A DNA stretch of 17,327 bases from Euperipatoides rowelli. Its lineage: Eukaryota; Onychophora; Udeonychophora; Euonychophora; Peripatopsidae. A program made the position numbers and the translations under genes. Under the pieces are notes generated by a model. It did no database searches and had not been told where the DNA came from. It worked only from the letters and a program-made list of their open reading frames with translations. Within the stretch, counting starts at the first letter, position 1. Every line of letters begins with the position of its first letter. Location of the stretch: the NCBI GenBank assembly GCA_003024985.2, contig PXIH01S0008663.1; one strand, 5' to 3'. Of this stretch, positions 8,098 to 17,227 are shown in pieces.

Positions 8098-8315
8098 ATT
8101 TTTTTTTTAAAATAAATTTCCCGAAGGAAATTTCTGCATTCATTTACAGTATATAAAATTGATATCAAGATACAGAAAAAATTCCCAGTGCGTGCTGTTG
8201 TCAAAATAAAACTAGCTATTTTCCACACAGGGGCTTCCCAGGACCGAATCTGCGACTCTTTAAATGCACTAGCTCCGGCAATCAATAGACTACACCACTG
8301 AAGCACCAGAGATGT
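8098..8315 (-). mobile_element. tRNA-derived SINE
   Basis: Read on the minus strand, the head (about 8315 to 8235) resembles a tRNA gene: an A-box-like TGCTTCAGTGG at 8305-8295 and a B box GATTCGGTCC at 8250-8241, spaced about 45 nt apart. A tRNA-unrelated body follows, then a compact hairpin (8133-8114) and an A-rich end (about 8110-8098). This is the layout of a Pol III-transcribed SINE that borrows a LINE's reverse transcriptase through its 3' tail. Total about 215 bp, within the usual SINE range. I find no clear target duplication, so the exact ends are approximate. The antisense ORF spanning it (8022-8306) is a chance reading of the same sequence. Confidence 0.72.
8114..8133 (-). repeat. 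SINE 3' hairpin with UUCG tetraloop
   Basis: On the minus strand AAATTTCC-TTCG-GGAAATTT forms a perfect 8-bp stem closed by C(UUCG)G, an exceptionally stable tetraloop class. It sits directly before the A-rich tail, where SINE tails carry the structure recognised by a partner LINE. Recognition is inferred from position, not shown. Confidence 0.75.
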
Positions 8316-9565
8316 ACTTACCTTAATGATTAATTGCCCAGATGGCGCTTTGCCTTTTTAAGAAGATATAGAATTTCTAAGATTAAAAGTTTTATCTTTT
8401 TTTTTTAAAAAATCATGTACTTTTCTATGTAAACAAAGGTATGCTAATGTAGCCCCAGTTAAATTTCTCTCTCTCTCTATGTGGTCAGGTTCTCTTAATA
8501 TTCTACTTCAAAGTCCAGTAATATTCTAATCAGGTGCCAAACTCTGTGACTGCTATAAAACAGGTGGATACTTTAACTTAGATTTTTCTCTGAATTTAAT
8601 CACAACAAAATGTATTGTTTTCTCACGTTCTTATGTAAAAGGGATTCTCATTGGACAATATTATGAAAAATCGTTTTAAAAACTCATTATAGATAGAAAC
8701 AAACAGTTTGTACAAAATGTAGATAACTCATTATGCTTTCACATGAGTGCCACCCTGGAGCATGTCCCGTCAATATTCAATTTCTTACCCTGTTTTGTCC
8801 AACACCTTTTCAGAGACAGCCATAACTGGGTCTGTTGTCCTCATCTTCAATGTCATATCATCACACAATGGTGTTAAATAGATTTGACCTCAGAGGAAAA
8901 TGTCTAGAAGGACTATATCTATTGATTAGGGTGGTCATAGTGTCAGATTGTCCCACCTAATCTATCTATTGGGAGATGTGGATTTAAGAAAATCTTCAAC
9001 ATTTAATCCCTAATATGATGGTGAACTTCCCTAATGGGAAATCTCCCTACGCTGGAGCTCGTCAACTGAAGAGCAAGCAAAAGTTGAGTCATGTTCAGGT
9101 ATACTGTGGCTATTATTGTAGATTAAACAAAATTAGTTCAATTACATATTGCCACAAACAGTTTTCTGTTAAATATAATGGGATGTTTTAAATGATTTTT
9201 CATATGGAGGGTAAGACTTATTTAGGAAGACCATGTACAGAAATTACAGACACACTTGACAACAACTATATTTCTCAACCACTGGCAAACTAAAATGTCA
9301 CTTTCAAAGATATNATAGAAATTTATTTTACAATACAACCTTAGGACTTGGGTTTAAGGTCCACAAGGGCGCTTCCACAGTTTATATGAGCTGCAATAAT
9401 GACGGCTTTCCTTGTTTCTAAAATGCACTATTAAAAACAAATAAAATCTGTCTTGAGAAACTATCCATTCTGAAAGAATTTTAAAGTAATAGAAATTTAT
9501 TTATTTTTGCAGTTTATAATGTATATAATGTATCTTGTAGATTAACCCAATATAATAATTATTAT
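8316..9565. other. No supported gene; possible decayed repeat
   Basis: 8316-8740 is AT-rich with a short (TC)n run at 8466-8478. 8740-9120 has a more even base composition and a few short open stretches on both strands, which could be the body of an old transposon, but no motif is recognisable. One undetermined base lies at 9314. Nothing else is called. Confidence 0.4.
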
Positions 9566-9595
9566 GGGTTACCCCTATGTCATGTATAGGAAGCA
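9566..9595 (+). repeat. 30-bp repeat W, copy 1
   Basis: GGGTTACCCCTATGTCATG... matches the sequence at 9849-9878 at 26 of 30 positions in the same orientation. It bounds the left side of the inverted-repeat structure. Confidence 0.75.
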
Positions 9596-9615
9596 GTAAT
9601 ACACAGATTAATGTG

Positions 9616-9812
9616 TAAATAGCCATACATAAGTTTTTATCTAAATATTCATAGCAATTTAATATCTTATCTCAAAATACTATCTGACTAGCTAGTTTCA
9701 TATTAGTCTGTAATCATCAGTAGTGGAGTGCTTGAGAAAAAGAAACAGCTCTGAATTTTTTAGAAAACTATAAATGTCATGTTTTCCACTTTAAGTAGAA
9801 GTTTAAGTGAAT
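9616..9812 (+). repeat. Left arm of a large inverted repeat
   Basis: Starting with TAAATAGCCATACATAAG and ending AAGTTTAAGTGAAT, this ~197-bp arm matches the reverse complement of 9915-10107 over its whole length with scattered substitutions and small indels. The best-preserved block, TGTCATGTTTTCCACTTTAA at 9775-9794, is exact in both arms. It looks like a unit of a foldback or MITE family. No ORF. Confidence 0.88.
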
Positions 9813-9815
9813 TAA

Positions 9816-9914
9816 CATCTCAACATATTTTCCCATATAAAAATGGTTGGATTACCCCTACATCATGTATAGGAATCATAACATAGGGGTAATCCTACAT
9901 CATGATTCCTATAC
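9816..9914. repeat. Centre of inverted repeat with permuted short repeats
   Basis: The ~100-bp spacer holds a segment X (9816-9850), then W copy 2 (9849-9878), then inverted pieces of W: ATAGGGGTAATCC (9883-9895) and TGATTCCTATACAT (9903-9916). In the inverted half the two pieces occur in the order A'B' instead of the B'A' expected for a simple palindrome. X also reappears inverted outside the right arm at 10133-10168. The pattern implies tandem units that were later inverted and partly lost. Confidence 0.75.
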
Positions 9915-10107
9915 ATTCACTCAAACTTCTACTTAAAGTGGAAAACATGACATTTATTGTTTTCCAAAACAATTGAGAGCTGTCTCCTTTTCTCAAGGCT
10001 CCATCTCTGATGATTTCAGCCTAGTAGGAAACTAGCTAGTCAGGTGGTATTTTGATATATTAAATTGCCAGGCATTTTTAGGTAAAAATTTATGTATGGC
10101 TATTTTA
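9915..10107 (-). repeat. Right arm of a large inverted repeat
   Basis: This is the reverse complement of 9616-9812, from ATTCACTCAAACTTCTACTT to ATGTATGGCTATTTTA. It is flanked on its outer side by the inverted X segment (10133-10168, CAACCATTTTTATGAGGG). The left arm has X on its inner side, so the two halves are out of register. Confidence 0.88.
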
Positions 10108-10168
10108 TACTTTTATATTAATTTATGTTATTCAACCATTTTTATGAGGGAAACAAAGTGTTGAGGTG

Positions 10169-12518
10169 TTCATTCAATAATTATTATAATCATAATAATA
10201 ATAAAGCCTAGCTTCATTCAACATTTCATTGTAAAATAATTTTTTAGTCTCAAAATAAAATGTGGAGTTATGTCTATAAATGTACAATGACCGAAGAACA
10301 TAAATTTAGGAACAATTTAAGTACTGTTTCTTGGCTAAATTAATAATTTGAAAAATTAATTGAAAATTTTTAAAACTTACAAATAGTGTCAATATGTTCC
10401 TTTATACTCAGCTGTCCGTGTGAAACGCTGCTGCTTCAATATGGAGGATGCATTCTTATCTCTGCGCTAAGGTCAAACCTGTGGAATTAAGACTCATTTA
10501 CACCTTTACAGACCAGGTCTCTGATCCATTTTAATCCATCTTGTAAATGTAGATATGTGCATAAATTTGTTCATAGTTTTCTGGAAGGTTGTGTCTGTAA
10601 CCAATGAAATTTCTCACTACAATAGCCAATCATATTCTTTGTCTTATTTCTAACAGTTGTTATGATTTTTAGTTTTACACATCTCATTTTACTTTATTTA
10701 CTGCTTTACGAAAATCCATTAACAAGATGGATAGCAAACGGATAGGTTTGCATAAAGGTTTGATTTTTTCAATAATTATGGATGACGGTGGATGGCTATC
10801 TGTCTATTAATTATGCATGACTGACTGTAGAGTGCGCTTTATCTACTTTATGCAACCGACAAGCATTGCGTCCAAGTATAACTGGACCTTTAAAGTGAAA
10901 TACTTTTTCTTGAGAGTGTTTTTAATAATTAACCTTTTATTTTTTAACTTTTTTCTTTCTAACATATGCAAATTGACATTTTATAAATTTAACATGATGT
11001 ACAATATTGACATATCTTATAATAGTGACTACTTCTAAATCCTAAGCATATTATTGTTAATATTTGAAGTATATTAGTGGGTATACACACTGTGTATGTA
11101 GACTATGTAAGTTTGAATTATGGTTTTAATCATGTCATGTATAATTATTAAATCCAGTATAAAATTATAATATTGAATTCTTTGCCTTAAACAGTCAAGA
11201 CATGAAATATTGACTACCATTATTAATGTTTCTATTATTTCATATAATATCTATCTAAATTCATAACTCTGGGATAAAAGGTCACCAGGGGCTTAGCATG
11301 CATTTTTTTTAAGACCCAGTATCATTCTTAGCATATTTATTTGATTTAAATTCTAACAGTGAAGCAGAAATATTTTTTTTTTTTTAGAATTGTAATATTT
11401 TATAAAATTTATCATAAATTTTTAAAAATATCAATTTATATTTTTAAAAAAATATGAGTATGGTTATTTATTTAATTGAGTAAAATATTATCAATACGAA
11501 TAAAATATTTACAATTCTTCAATAATCCTATCCATTCTTACAGAAAACATTACCATCGCCAGAAAGAAATGAGGGTTAAAATTATTTCCGAACACTTGTA
11601 ACTTGTTACAAAACACCAATAGAGGGCACCTCATTACAAGACTTTGATCATTTCTTTGAAAGTCAATCTTAAAATGAGAATATTTTGAAAAGAGAAGACG
11701 GAAATTCAAATTAGAAATACAATGTTAGTATCTTAATAAATTTAATAGATAAGAAAATAAGATTGCTTATTATTAATAATATAATAGCCATATTTTGCAA
11801 ATTCACCATTGCCCTAAGTTTCAAATGATAAATTTATTTTCATTTTTAAATTATTATTTACTAATGCCATTAAACAAATTTATCATTTTTAAATTATTCT
11901 TTTAAAAACTTGAGCCTAAATTAAGAAATAAAAAATGCAGACAAAAACTACCTAGAAGGATCTAATCCACACCCATAGACATGCATCCGATGACCAGTTT
12001 TATATTTAAATGTCGTTTTAGTTGGGAAAAAAATTTTGAATAATAAAAAATTGTAGGGCTATCTACTGCAGATAATCACAGGTGAATTTAAAGTATCATC
12101 TGTTATTGATTTTTTACTTATATAAAAATGGTTTGGCCTAAATAGTTTTCTTAAATAATCTCATTATAAATTTGTTTTAATTTTATTTATGTTTAACTAA
12201 AAAGTATTATAAATATCTGTTGAATTTATTTTATTATGAGACGGTACCTTAATTACAGTTTATGTTGTTTTAATTAAGAAATTTGAAATCAATTTTCTTT
12301 ACTTTTAAAAAAAAAAAAGTTTTAAAATATTTAAACATTGTTCTTTTCGCTTTTAAGTGATTAATAAACCAACCTTCACTCAAATAAGATATCAAAATAT
12401 TAATACTCACGTGTTTTTGTTGTTTTTTAATTTATGCTTTAGCTGCTATTTTTTATTATTATTAATCAAATATAAAATATATTAATTTACAAATTTGTTA
12501 TCTTTTCTAGGCCTTCCA
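10169..12518. other. AT-rich interval, no supported gene
   Basis: There is a short AAT-rich run around 10185-10204, and stretches of A and T at 11302, 11372 and 12307. The open frames at 10817-11038 (+) and 11509-11709 (-) are rich in Phe, Asn, Ile and Lys with no motif, typical of chance ORFs in AT-rich DNA. The 10380-10560 and 10600-10870 parts are slightly more GC-rich and may be old repeats, but nothing is recognisable. Confidence 0.45.
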
Positions 12519-12572
12519 AGCATTAGGGCCTGGATCTCAGACTTAACATTAACATGCAGCATATTGTACAAT

Positions 12573-12694
12573 CTACTAACCTTAACTATAGACTGACCTT
12601 AACTCAAACATGAATATAATAGCAAATTAAAGAATCTCTAACCTTAACCGCACACTGACCCTAAATGTAACATAAATATTAAAGCATATTAAGA
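12573..12694 (+). repeat. 62-bp tandem duplication inside the MITE
   Basis: Two diverged units are aligned on an exact CTAACCTTAAC at 12576-12586 and 12638-12648, followed by ACTGACC and an AT-rich remainder. The period is 62 bp. Only two copies are visible. Confidence 0.7.
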
Positions 12695-12710
12695 ATAAGT
12701 GATAAAATAG

Positions 12711-12765
12711 CAGCCAATCAGAGGTCAGCTTGCAGATAGAATGCAAGCCGACCTCTGACTGGCTG
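12711..12765 (-). repeat. 24-bp stem hairpin, fully paired on the minus strand
   Basis: The left arm CAGCCAATCAGAGGTC... (12711-12734) and the right arm (12742-12765) are inverted copies with a 7-nt loop at 12735-12741. 22 of 24 positions are Watson-Crick. The two exceptions are A/C mismatches in a plus-strand RNA but G-U wobbles in a minus-strand RNA, so a minus-strand transcript would pair along all 24 positions. This is short for a typical animal pre-miRNA, and it lies inside a repeat. Confidence 0.8.
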
Positions 12766-12950
12766 TTTTGTGCCAACTGACAATGGTAAGTTTGAGATTC
12801 AGCTGCTATGCTATCAAGCTCAATCACTTAAACACATATACTTAGCTTACAAAGAAATTTACAATTTATAAAATAATGTATTTAAAATACTTTTTTTTTC
12901 CTCATTGTTTTTAATCAGGGGCATATATTGACAGAAGAAAGGAGAGGAGT

Positions 12951-12962
12951 GGGGGGGGGGGG
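12951..12962 (+). repeat. G12 homopolymer
   Basis: Twelve consecutive G residues lie 12 bp before the hAT left end. A second G12 run lies at 14550-14561, 40 bp beyond the right end, and a G9 at 14230-14238 inside. Such runs are prone to slippage and to assembly error. Confidence 0.85.
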
Positions 12963-13346
12963 CATCAACCAGACCAGGGGTGGGGATCCACAGCCTTTCC
13001 GTCACATACAACCTTTTCAGGTGTTCGGTGGGACCTTTAACATATTTTCTCAAAGGCCGCCTGTGGTTGTTTGACTTGTTTGTGTAGCCTTTACGTGAAC
13101 GGTATGTTATCAATTATTATATATCTTCATCATTTATTATTTTATACATTTTCAATCTTAATAAAATGAAGATTAATGTAAATTAAACACATTATGATTT
13201 AACATGTTCTCCTCAAAGCAAAAGTCAGATTTATTTGTAGCATGCATTCATAGGCTGTTAATCACTTCTCATTTTACTTTTAAAATATTATGTCCTTTCT
13301 AGATTATCAGATTAATTAAAAACACATTTCTCACTCTCCTCACTAA

Positions 13347-13368
13347 AGGCCCCATACACGCAACAATT
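13347..13368 (+). repeat. Internal direct repeat in hAT body, copy 1
   Basis: AGGCCCCATACACGCAACAATT has a close second copy at 14175-14195, AGGCCTATACATGCAACAATT, in the same orientation. In copy 1 a TCTGCAGAC palindrome follows (13371-13379); in copy 2 it precedes (14165-14173). The swapped order suggests a nested tandem or circularly permuted insertion inside the hAT element. Confidence 0.65.
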
Positions 13369-14174
13369 TATCTGCAGACCCGGTTTAAAGGTAAATCGTT
13401 GATGAGGTTCAACAGACCAGTTTGAAAAACATGTACTCCACACATGCACACATTGATTTGTCGTCAGAAGCGGTCAGCACAAACACCCAAAAAAATCATA
13501 TTTTAACTGCCGAAATTATTTAGAATACATTACAACTAATTATAGTCACTTTATCTAAATTAATTTATTATAGGATGTTTATAACTTCATTTTTATCATT
13601 TATTATTAACTTTTGGTTTTGTACTATAATGATTTTTTTACTATAAGATCATGCTAATTTTTAATAATTAAATATTATACAATAAAGATTATACAGTAAA
13701 GTATATTTTTGTTTGAGAAAGGACATTTTTGCTATAAAAATCATAAAGCGCTACCTCCTCTTTAAAAAAAAAACATTAAGAATAATAACTATGTTTTTGA
13801 AAATGCTCAATGATTTACTTGTAAATTTTCGAAAGAAGACTAAAAAGTATCAGCTGAAACAAATCCTGTTTACTGCCTAAAATAAACATTTGAAAATACA
13901 GTAGGTTTCAATATGAAATAATTCAGTATGTGCTAAAATGTCTGTAACCAAGGAGATAGATTGCTTACTATAAAAAATCCTGTGTACTTCTTTGGGAAAT
14001 ATGCATCACATTGAGCAGATATTTCCATGTGTAGATTGTTGGTATGACTTCAACGACAAACGACACGCAATATACACTCAAACATGACATTGCTATTGAA
14101 GACTTCAGACTGGGTTTATGAACAATGTTGAATGACTGCAGACATGACTGATTTGTAGTGATTTGTCTGCAGAC

Positions 14175-14195
14175 AGGCCTATACATGCAACAATT
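14175..14195 (+). repeat. Internal direct repeat in hAT body, copy 2
   Basis: Partner of 13347-13368. Here the repeat also sits in the loop of a perfect 7-bp hairpin, GACAGGC (14172-14178) with GCCTGTC (14196-14202). No such arms exist at copy 1. Confidence 0.65.
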
Positions 14196-14648
14196 GCCTG
14201 TCAAAGCTCAGTGTCAGTATGATGGATGAGGGGGGGGGAAGGGCTTAAGCAAAATCGTAGATTATTCAAATGAGGAAATGTTTCTAATGAAGAAACTAAT
14301 GATGACGAAGTTTCATTTGCATATATACAGCTGGTCATACTGTTAACTTCTCATTTTCATCAAGTTTTGACACTTCAAGTTCTCATTATGAAACCTTAAA
14401 AAAAATGTATCAAAATTATAAAATATTCACAACCAAAGTATGTGCAGCCTTATAAGGAATCTATGAAGCGACATGCAGCCTTCCAATGCCAAAAGGTTCC
14501 CCACCCCTGAACCAAACTAGGAATTTAGATTTTAATTTAGCTAATAATTGGGGGGGGGGGGTGCTATAAGGCTTTTTTCCTTTCAATTGTATCCAAGGGC
14601 TAAGCCCTTAAAATCTAACCCTTTTTATGATTTTTTTCAATTTTTTGG

Positions 14649-14778
14649 ATATATATCGATATATATATATATATATATATATCTATATTGATGTGTATAT
14701 ATTTATATCTATATATGTCTAAATCGATATATAACAATATCTAGATATATATTGATATATATCGATATATTGTATATG
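14649..14778. repeat. (TA)n / GATATATATC simple-sequence tract
   Basis: A run of AT dinucleotides is interspersed with ATCGAT, ATCTAGAT and ATTGAT variants. The tract is highly self-complementary and likely unstable. A short palindrome AAGGGCT-A-AGCCCTT precedes it at 14595-14609. Confidence 0.9.
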
Positions 14779-14783
14779 TTTTT

Positions 14784-14835
14784 TTCGCGAATGGTTATTT
14801 TTGCGTTTTTACTATCTAACGCATATTCGCGAATG
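14784..14835 (+). repeat. Two TTCGCGAATG repeats, 42 bp apart
   Basis: TTCGCGAATG occurs at 14784-14793 and 14826-14835, each containing the palindrome TTCGCGAA with two CpGs, and between and after them are GCG-TTTT motifs. This CpG cluster stands out from its AT surroundings. It may be the end of an old repeat, but no partner end is convincing. Confidence 0.6.
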
Positions 14836-16358
14836 TTTTAATTAGCGTTTTAGATTTTAAAAATTCTGCTAAAAAGCTCTTTAATACAGTAATTTTGTTT
14901 ACTGTAATTTACCTTATAACAGAATTAAATTGTTCCTCTTTCCTTTAACGCTTTAGCTGCATACTGTGAATGAGGTTTGTTCCCAATTTGCGTCACTATT
15001 TAGACTATTTTGACATATTTAGTTTATTATATAAAACAGCTAAATTCTTTTTGAAATTTGAAATGTTATACAATGCCCTACAATAATCTGTAATTGATTA
15101 TTAATTTATTTTTTATTTTGTATACAAAAACTAAATCTAGCGATCTATTAAAAAATGGAAAAAAAAAAATGACATTTCCCCCCCTAATGATAACATTTGT
15201 TAATTTTATCATATTTTGATGCTAATTTTGTTATAAATCTAAAATAAGTAAATAAATAATTTTCAAAATGTAATAAAATATGTGAATTTTCAAAGAGATA
15301 CTATTACGACCAGCGTGGGAGTTTGTAAAGGCAGTCAATGATGTAAACCTTCTGTCTGCAGCCATTTACTGTATATTATTTTATGTTTACAAATAGCAAC
15401 ATTTAAAATTATATTCTGTAAATTAACATATTTATATTGATTAATTATTATTTAGAAAACATAAAAATATATTAATTAGGCATTTAAATGTTATTAAACT
15501 GGAAAAAAAAACTAAATATTAATATTTCTCATTAGGACATTTTTAAACGTCTTTCGCAAAACTGGAACTGTCTGTGAAACAAACAATAAACGTCTTCCGC
15601 AAATAAGGGGTTAAGACAAAACAATACTTTTTTCATTATATTAAAATACACTCAAAAACAGACGTAATAAATTAGATTTGCTTTATTTCAGACAAAATAA
15701 AGAAAACTCCACTGATCTTTTTAATCAATTCCCATAATAATACAATTCTTCTTTCCCGCTATTACTAACAATTTTTTTCTTCAAATAATAATAAAATATA
15801 GTAAATAAATTATGTTTATTACTATAAGTATATACAGTATACTGTGTTAATAAAATAAAATAAATAAATAACCTTTAATGGTATAATAGCACAGTTTGTT
15901 AATATCAATACTGTATTATAAAGGTTCCAACATTACTGAAATGAACCAATCTGGCTGTGTTTAATCCTTAATGGAATTCATTCAATCCTTAATTGAATTA
16001 AAATGTATCCCTTTTCTTCAAACTGAAATATACAGAATTTTAGTATTAACTTCAACATATCACTGGGCAAATGAGGAAACAACATACTATTTCAACCAAT
16101 AATATGTTGAGATGGTCGGCAAATAATTTAAAAAGGTAGACATTTCTGCAATTAACATAGACTTGACTCTTAAAATATCAGTAAAAATGCAAAATCACCA
16201 CCACACACCAATTAACATTGACTTGAAACTAACATGCAGCCTGACTTGTACATAGTGTAAATGTAATTAAAAAAATAAAAGATTTGTTTAACTTTTTTTT
16301 AAACAAAACGAATTAACTAACTTCCAGTCCATAGATCAGTTTTTTTTCTTTTACACTG
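14836..16358. other. AT-rich interval, short repeats only
   Basis: No ORF or RNA gene is supported. Small features are a direct repeat AAACGTCTTYCGCAAA at 15545-15560 and 15588-15603; AATCCTTAATKGAATT at 15963-15978 and 15984-15999; and CAATTAACATWGACTTGA at 16149-16166 and 16209-16226. The part next to 16358 should contain the 3' untranslated end and possibly the LTR of the minus-strand retroelement, but with no second copy in view no LTR can be delimited. Confidence 0.5.
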
Positions 16359-17227
16359 TTACTCTTTGACGAATCGCTCTGGCTTCTTAACCTGCTTCCT
16401 AAGATTGTACCTCTGGTTTGCCCTTTCACCTGTATTTTCTCTTGAAATTTCTCCTTGCTGCTCGTTGCCATGAACCACTGGTTCTATTAACACTTTGTCA
16501 CTTTGAAAGTTTAACAGTTCATGGTCCTCTGGAGGTAACACTTTGAAATATGAAACATTTCGTGTGATTTTTAGGTTTGCGTTAGTTGTCGTAATCATCG
16601 ATCCCTTTACTTCTATAACTGTAAATGGAACTTATAATAAAATGGTTCCATTTTATTTCTTATGTCTTTTTTAACTAACAGTTTATCACCTGCTTTTGAA
16701 GATTTTAGAATTCTCTGTGTGTCTTTCTCATATCTCATACAAGCCTTCACTCCTGCATTATCACATCTTTCTTTTATATCTTCTGTTTTTGCTGAGATAG
16801 TTCTGGAATCCTTTCATTTCCTTTATAGTTGACAATTAGACTCGCTGGTGTTACTTTAGTGGTAGAGTGTCTGGTATTCCTATAGTCATTTACCATTTCA
16901 TTTATCTGGGGCTTCCAATCAGGCATCTTTTGGTTGGACATTCTTGGAATTTTTGTTAATCTTTCATTAAAACGTTAACCAGTCGATTCACCCGGGGCCA
17001 ATAAAATAAGGTGCTATTTTCCTATGGTAAATGCCTAACCTCTTCACAAAATCTTTAAATTCACCACTTTGGAAAGAAGTGTCATTGTCGGTCACAATCT
17101 GTTTAGGCATTCCAAAACTGGAAAATATTGAGTCCAACATTTGAATATTGTGTGTGGCTGCTGAAGAAGAAACTAGTTCAACTATCGGAAATTTTCTAAA
17201 TTGATCCACAATCACTAGAAGATACAA
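16359..17227 (-). pseudogene. pol: Integrase and pol tail of a second Ty3/Gypsy element
   Basis: Minus strand. The core fragment (17227-16988) has YLLVIVDQF, a FGMPKQIVTDND block with the second catalytic Asp (17089-17087) and LGIYHRKIAPY. A few extra bases then shift the frame; in the frame that resumes the homology (W-P...N-x-L-V), the codon 35 residues past the Asp, where the family has Glu, reads Asn (16976-16974). Another frame (about 16955-16774) carries MPDWKPQINEMVNDYRNTRHS...TPASL. A third (about 16763-16625) has KAGDKLLVKK, and the last (16633-16359) VIEVKGSMITT...KITRNVSYFK, the gypsy C-terminal module, then the RYNLRKQVKKPERF tail and TAA. The first Asp and the zinc domain are not visible upstream of 17227, so this copy is truncated there. 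Its motifs differ enough from the plus-strand element to indicate another lineage. Confidence 0.88.

Larger units (their letters stand above)
12519..12812. mobile_element. Foldback MITE-like element
   Basis: Terminal inverted repeats of about 32 bp: the left, AGCATTAG...TGGATCTCAGACTTAACATT (12519-12550), pairs with the reverse complement of 12781-12812 (AGCATAGCAGCTGAATCTCA...). About 18 of 22 inner positions match, with small gaps further out. The 294-bp interior has no ORF beyond chance and contains a tandem duplication and a strong hairpin. The size, the inverted ends and the lack of coding potential fit a MITE. No target duplication is clear, so the superfamily is unknown. The antisense ORF 12627-12827 across it is not considered real. 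Confidence 0.6.
12975..14509. mobile_element. hAT-family DNA transposon, non-autonomous or decayed
   Basis: The left end CAGGGGTGGGGATCC and the reverse-complemented right end CAGGGGTGGGGAACC match at 14 of 15 positions. CAGGGGTGGGG-type ends are characteristic of animal hAT elements. Flanking 8-mers AACCAGAC (12967-12974) and AACCAAAC (14510-14517) match at 7 of 8, and 8 bp is the hAT duplication length. The 1,535-bp body lacks a transposase ORF. The longest frame, 78 codons at 13968-14204 minus, shows no RNase-H-like or BED-finger motif, so it is either an internally deleted/non-autonomous copy or too decayed to read. Subterminal GGCCGC (13054-13059) and repeated AGGCTGC-like motifs toward the right end fit hAT subterminal binding sites. 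Orientation cannot be set. Confidence 0.87.

Noticed and set aside
9349-9362. GGGTTTAAGGTCC as a Pol III B box (possible second SINE)
   Set aside because: The match is poor and no A box or tail could be found at suitable distances.
10817-11038. 73-codon plus-strand ORF
   Set aside because: Phe/Asn/Ile-rich composition without motif or context; expected by chance in AT-rich DNA.
11612-11626. CCAATAGAGGGCAC-like CTCF-type motif
   Set aside because: A single short match with a mismatch at a constrained position, and no independent support.
11509-11709. 66-codon minus-strand ORF
   Set aside because: No motif and no neighbouring gene structure; length within chance expectation.
12859-13113. 84-codon minus-strand ORF across the hAT left end
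   Set aside because: It crosses the transposon boundary and a G12 run, so it cannot be an ancestral gene.
13968-14204. 78-codon minus-strand ORF as a hAT transposase fragment
   Set aside because: It lacks the RNase-H-like acidic residues, BED finger and C-terminal dimerisation motifs expected of hAT transposase.
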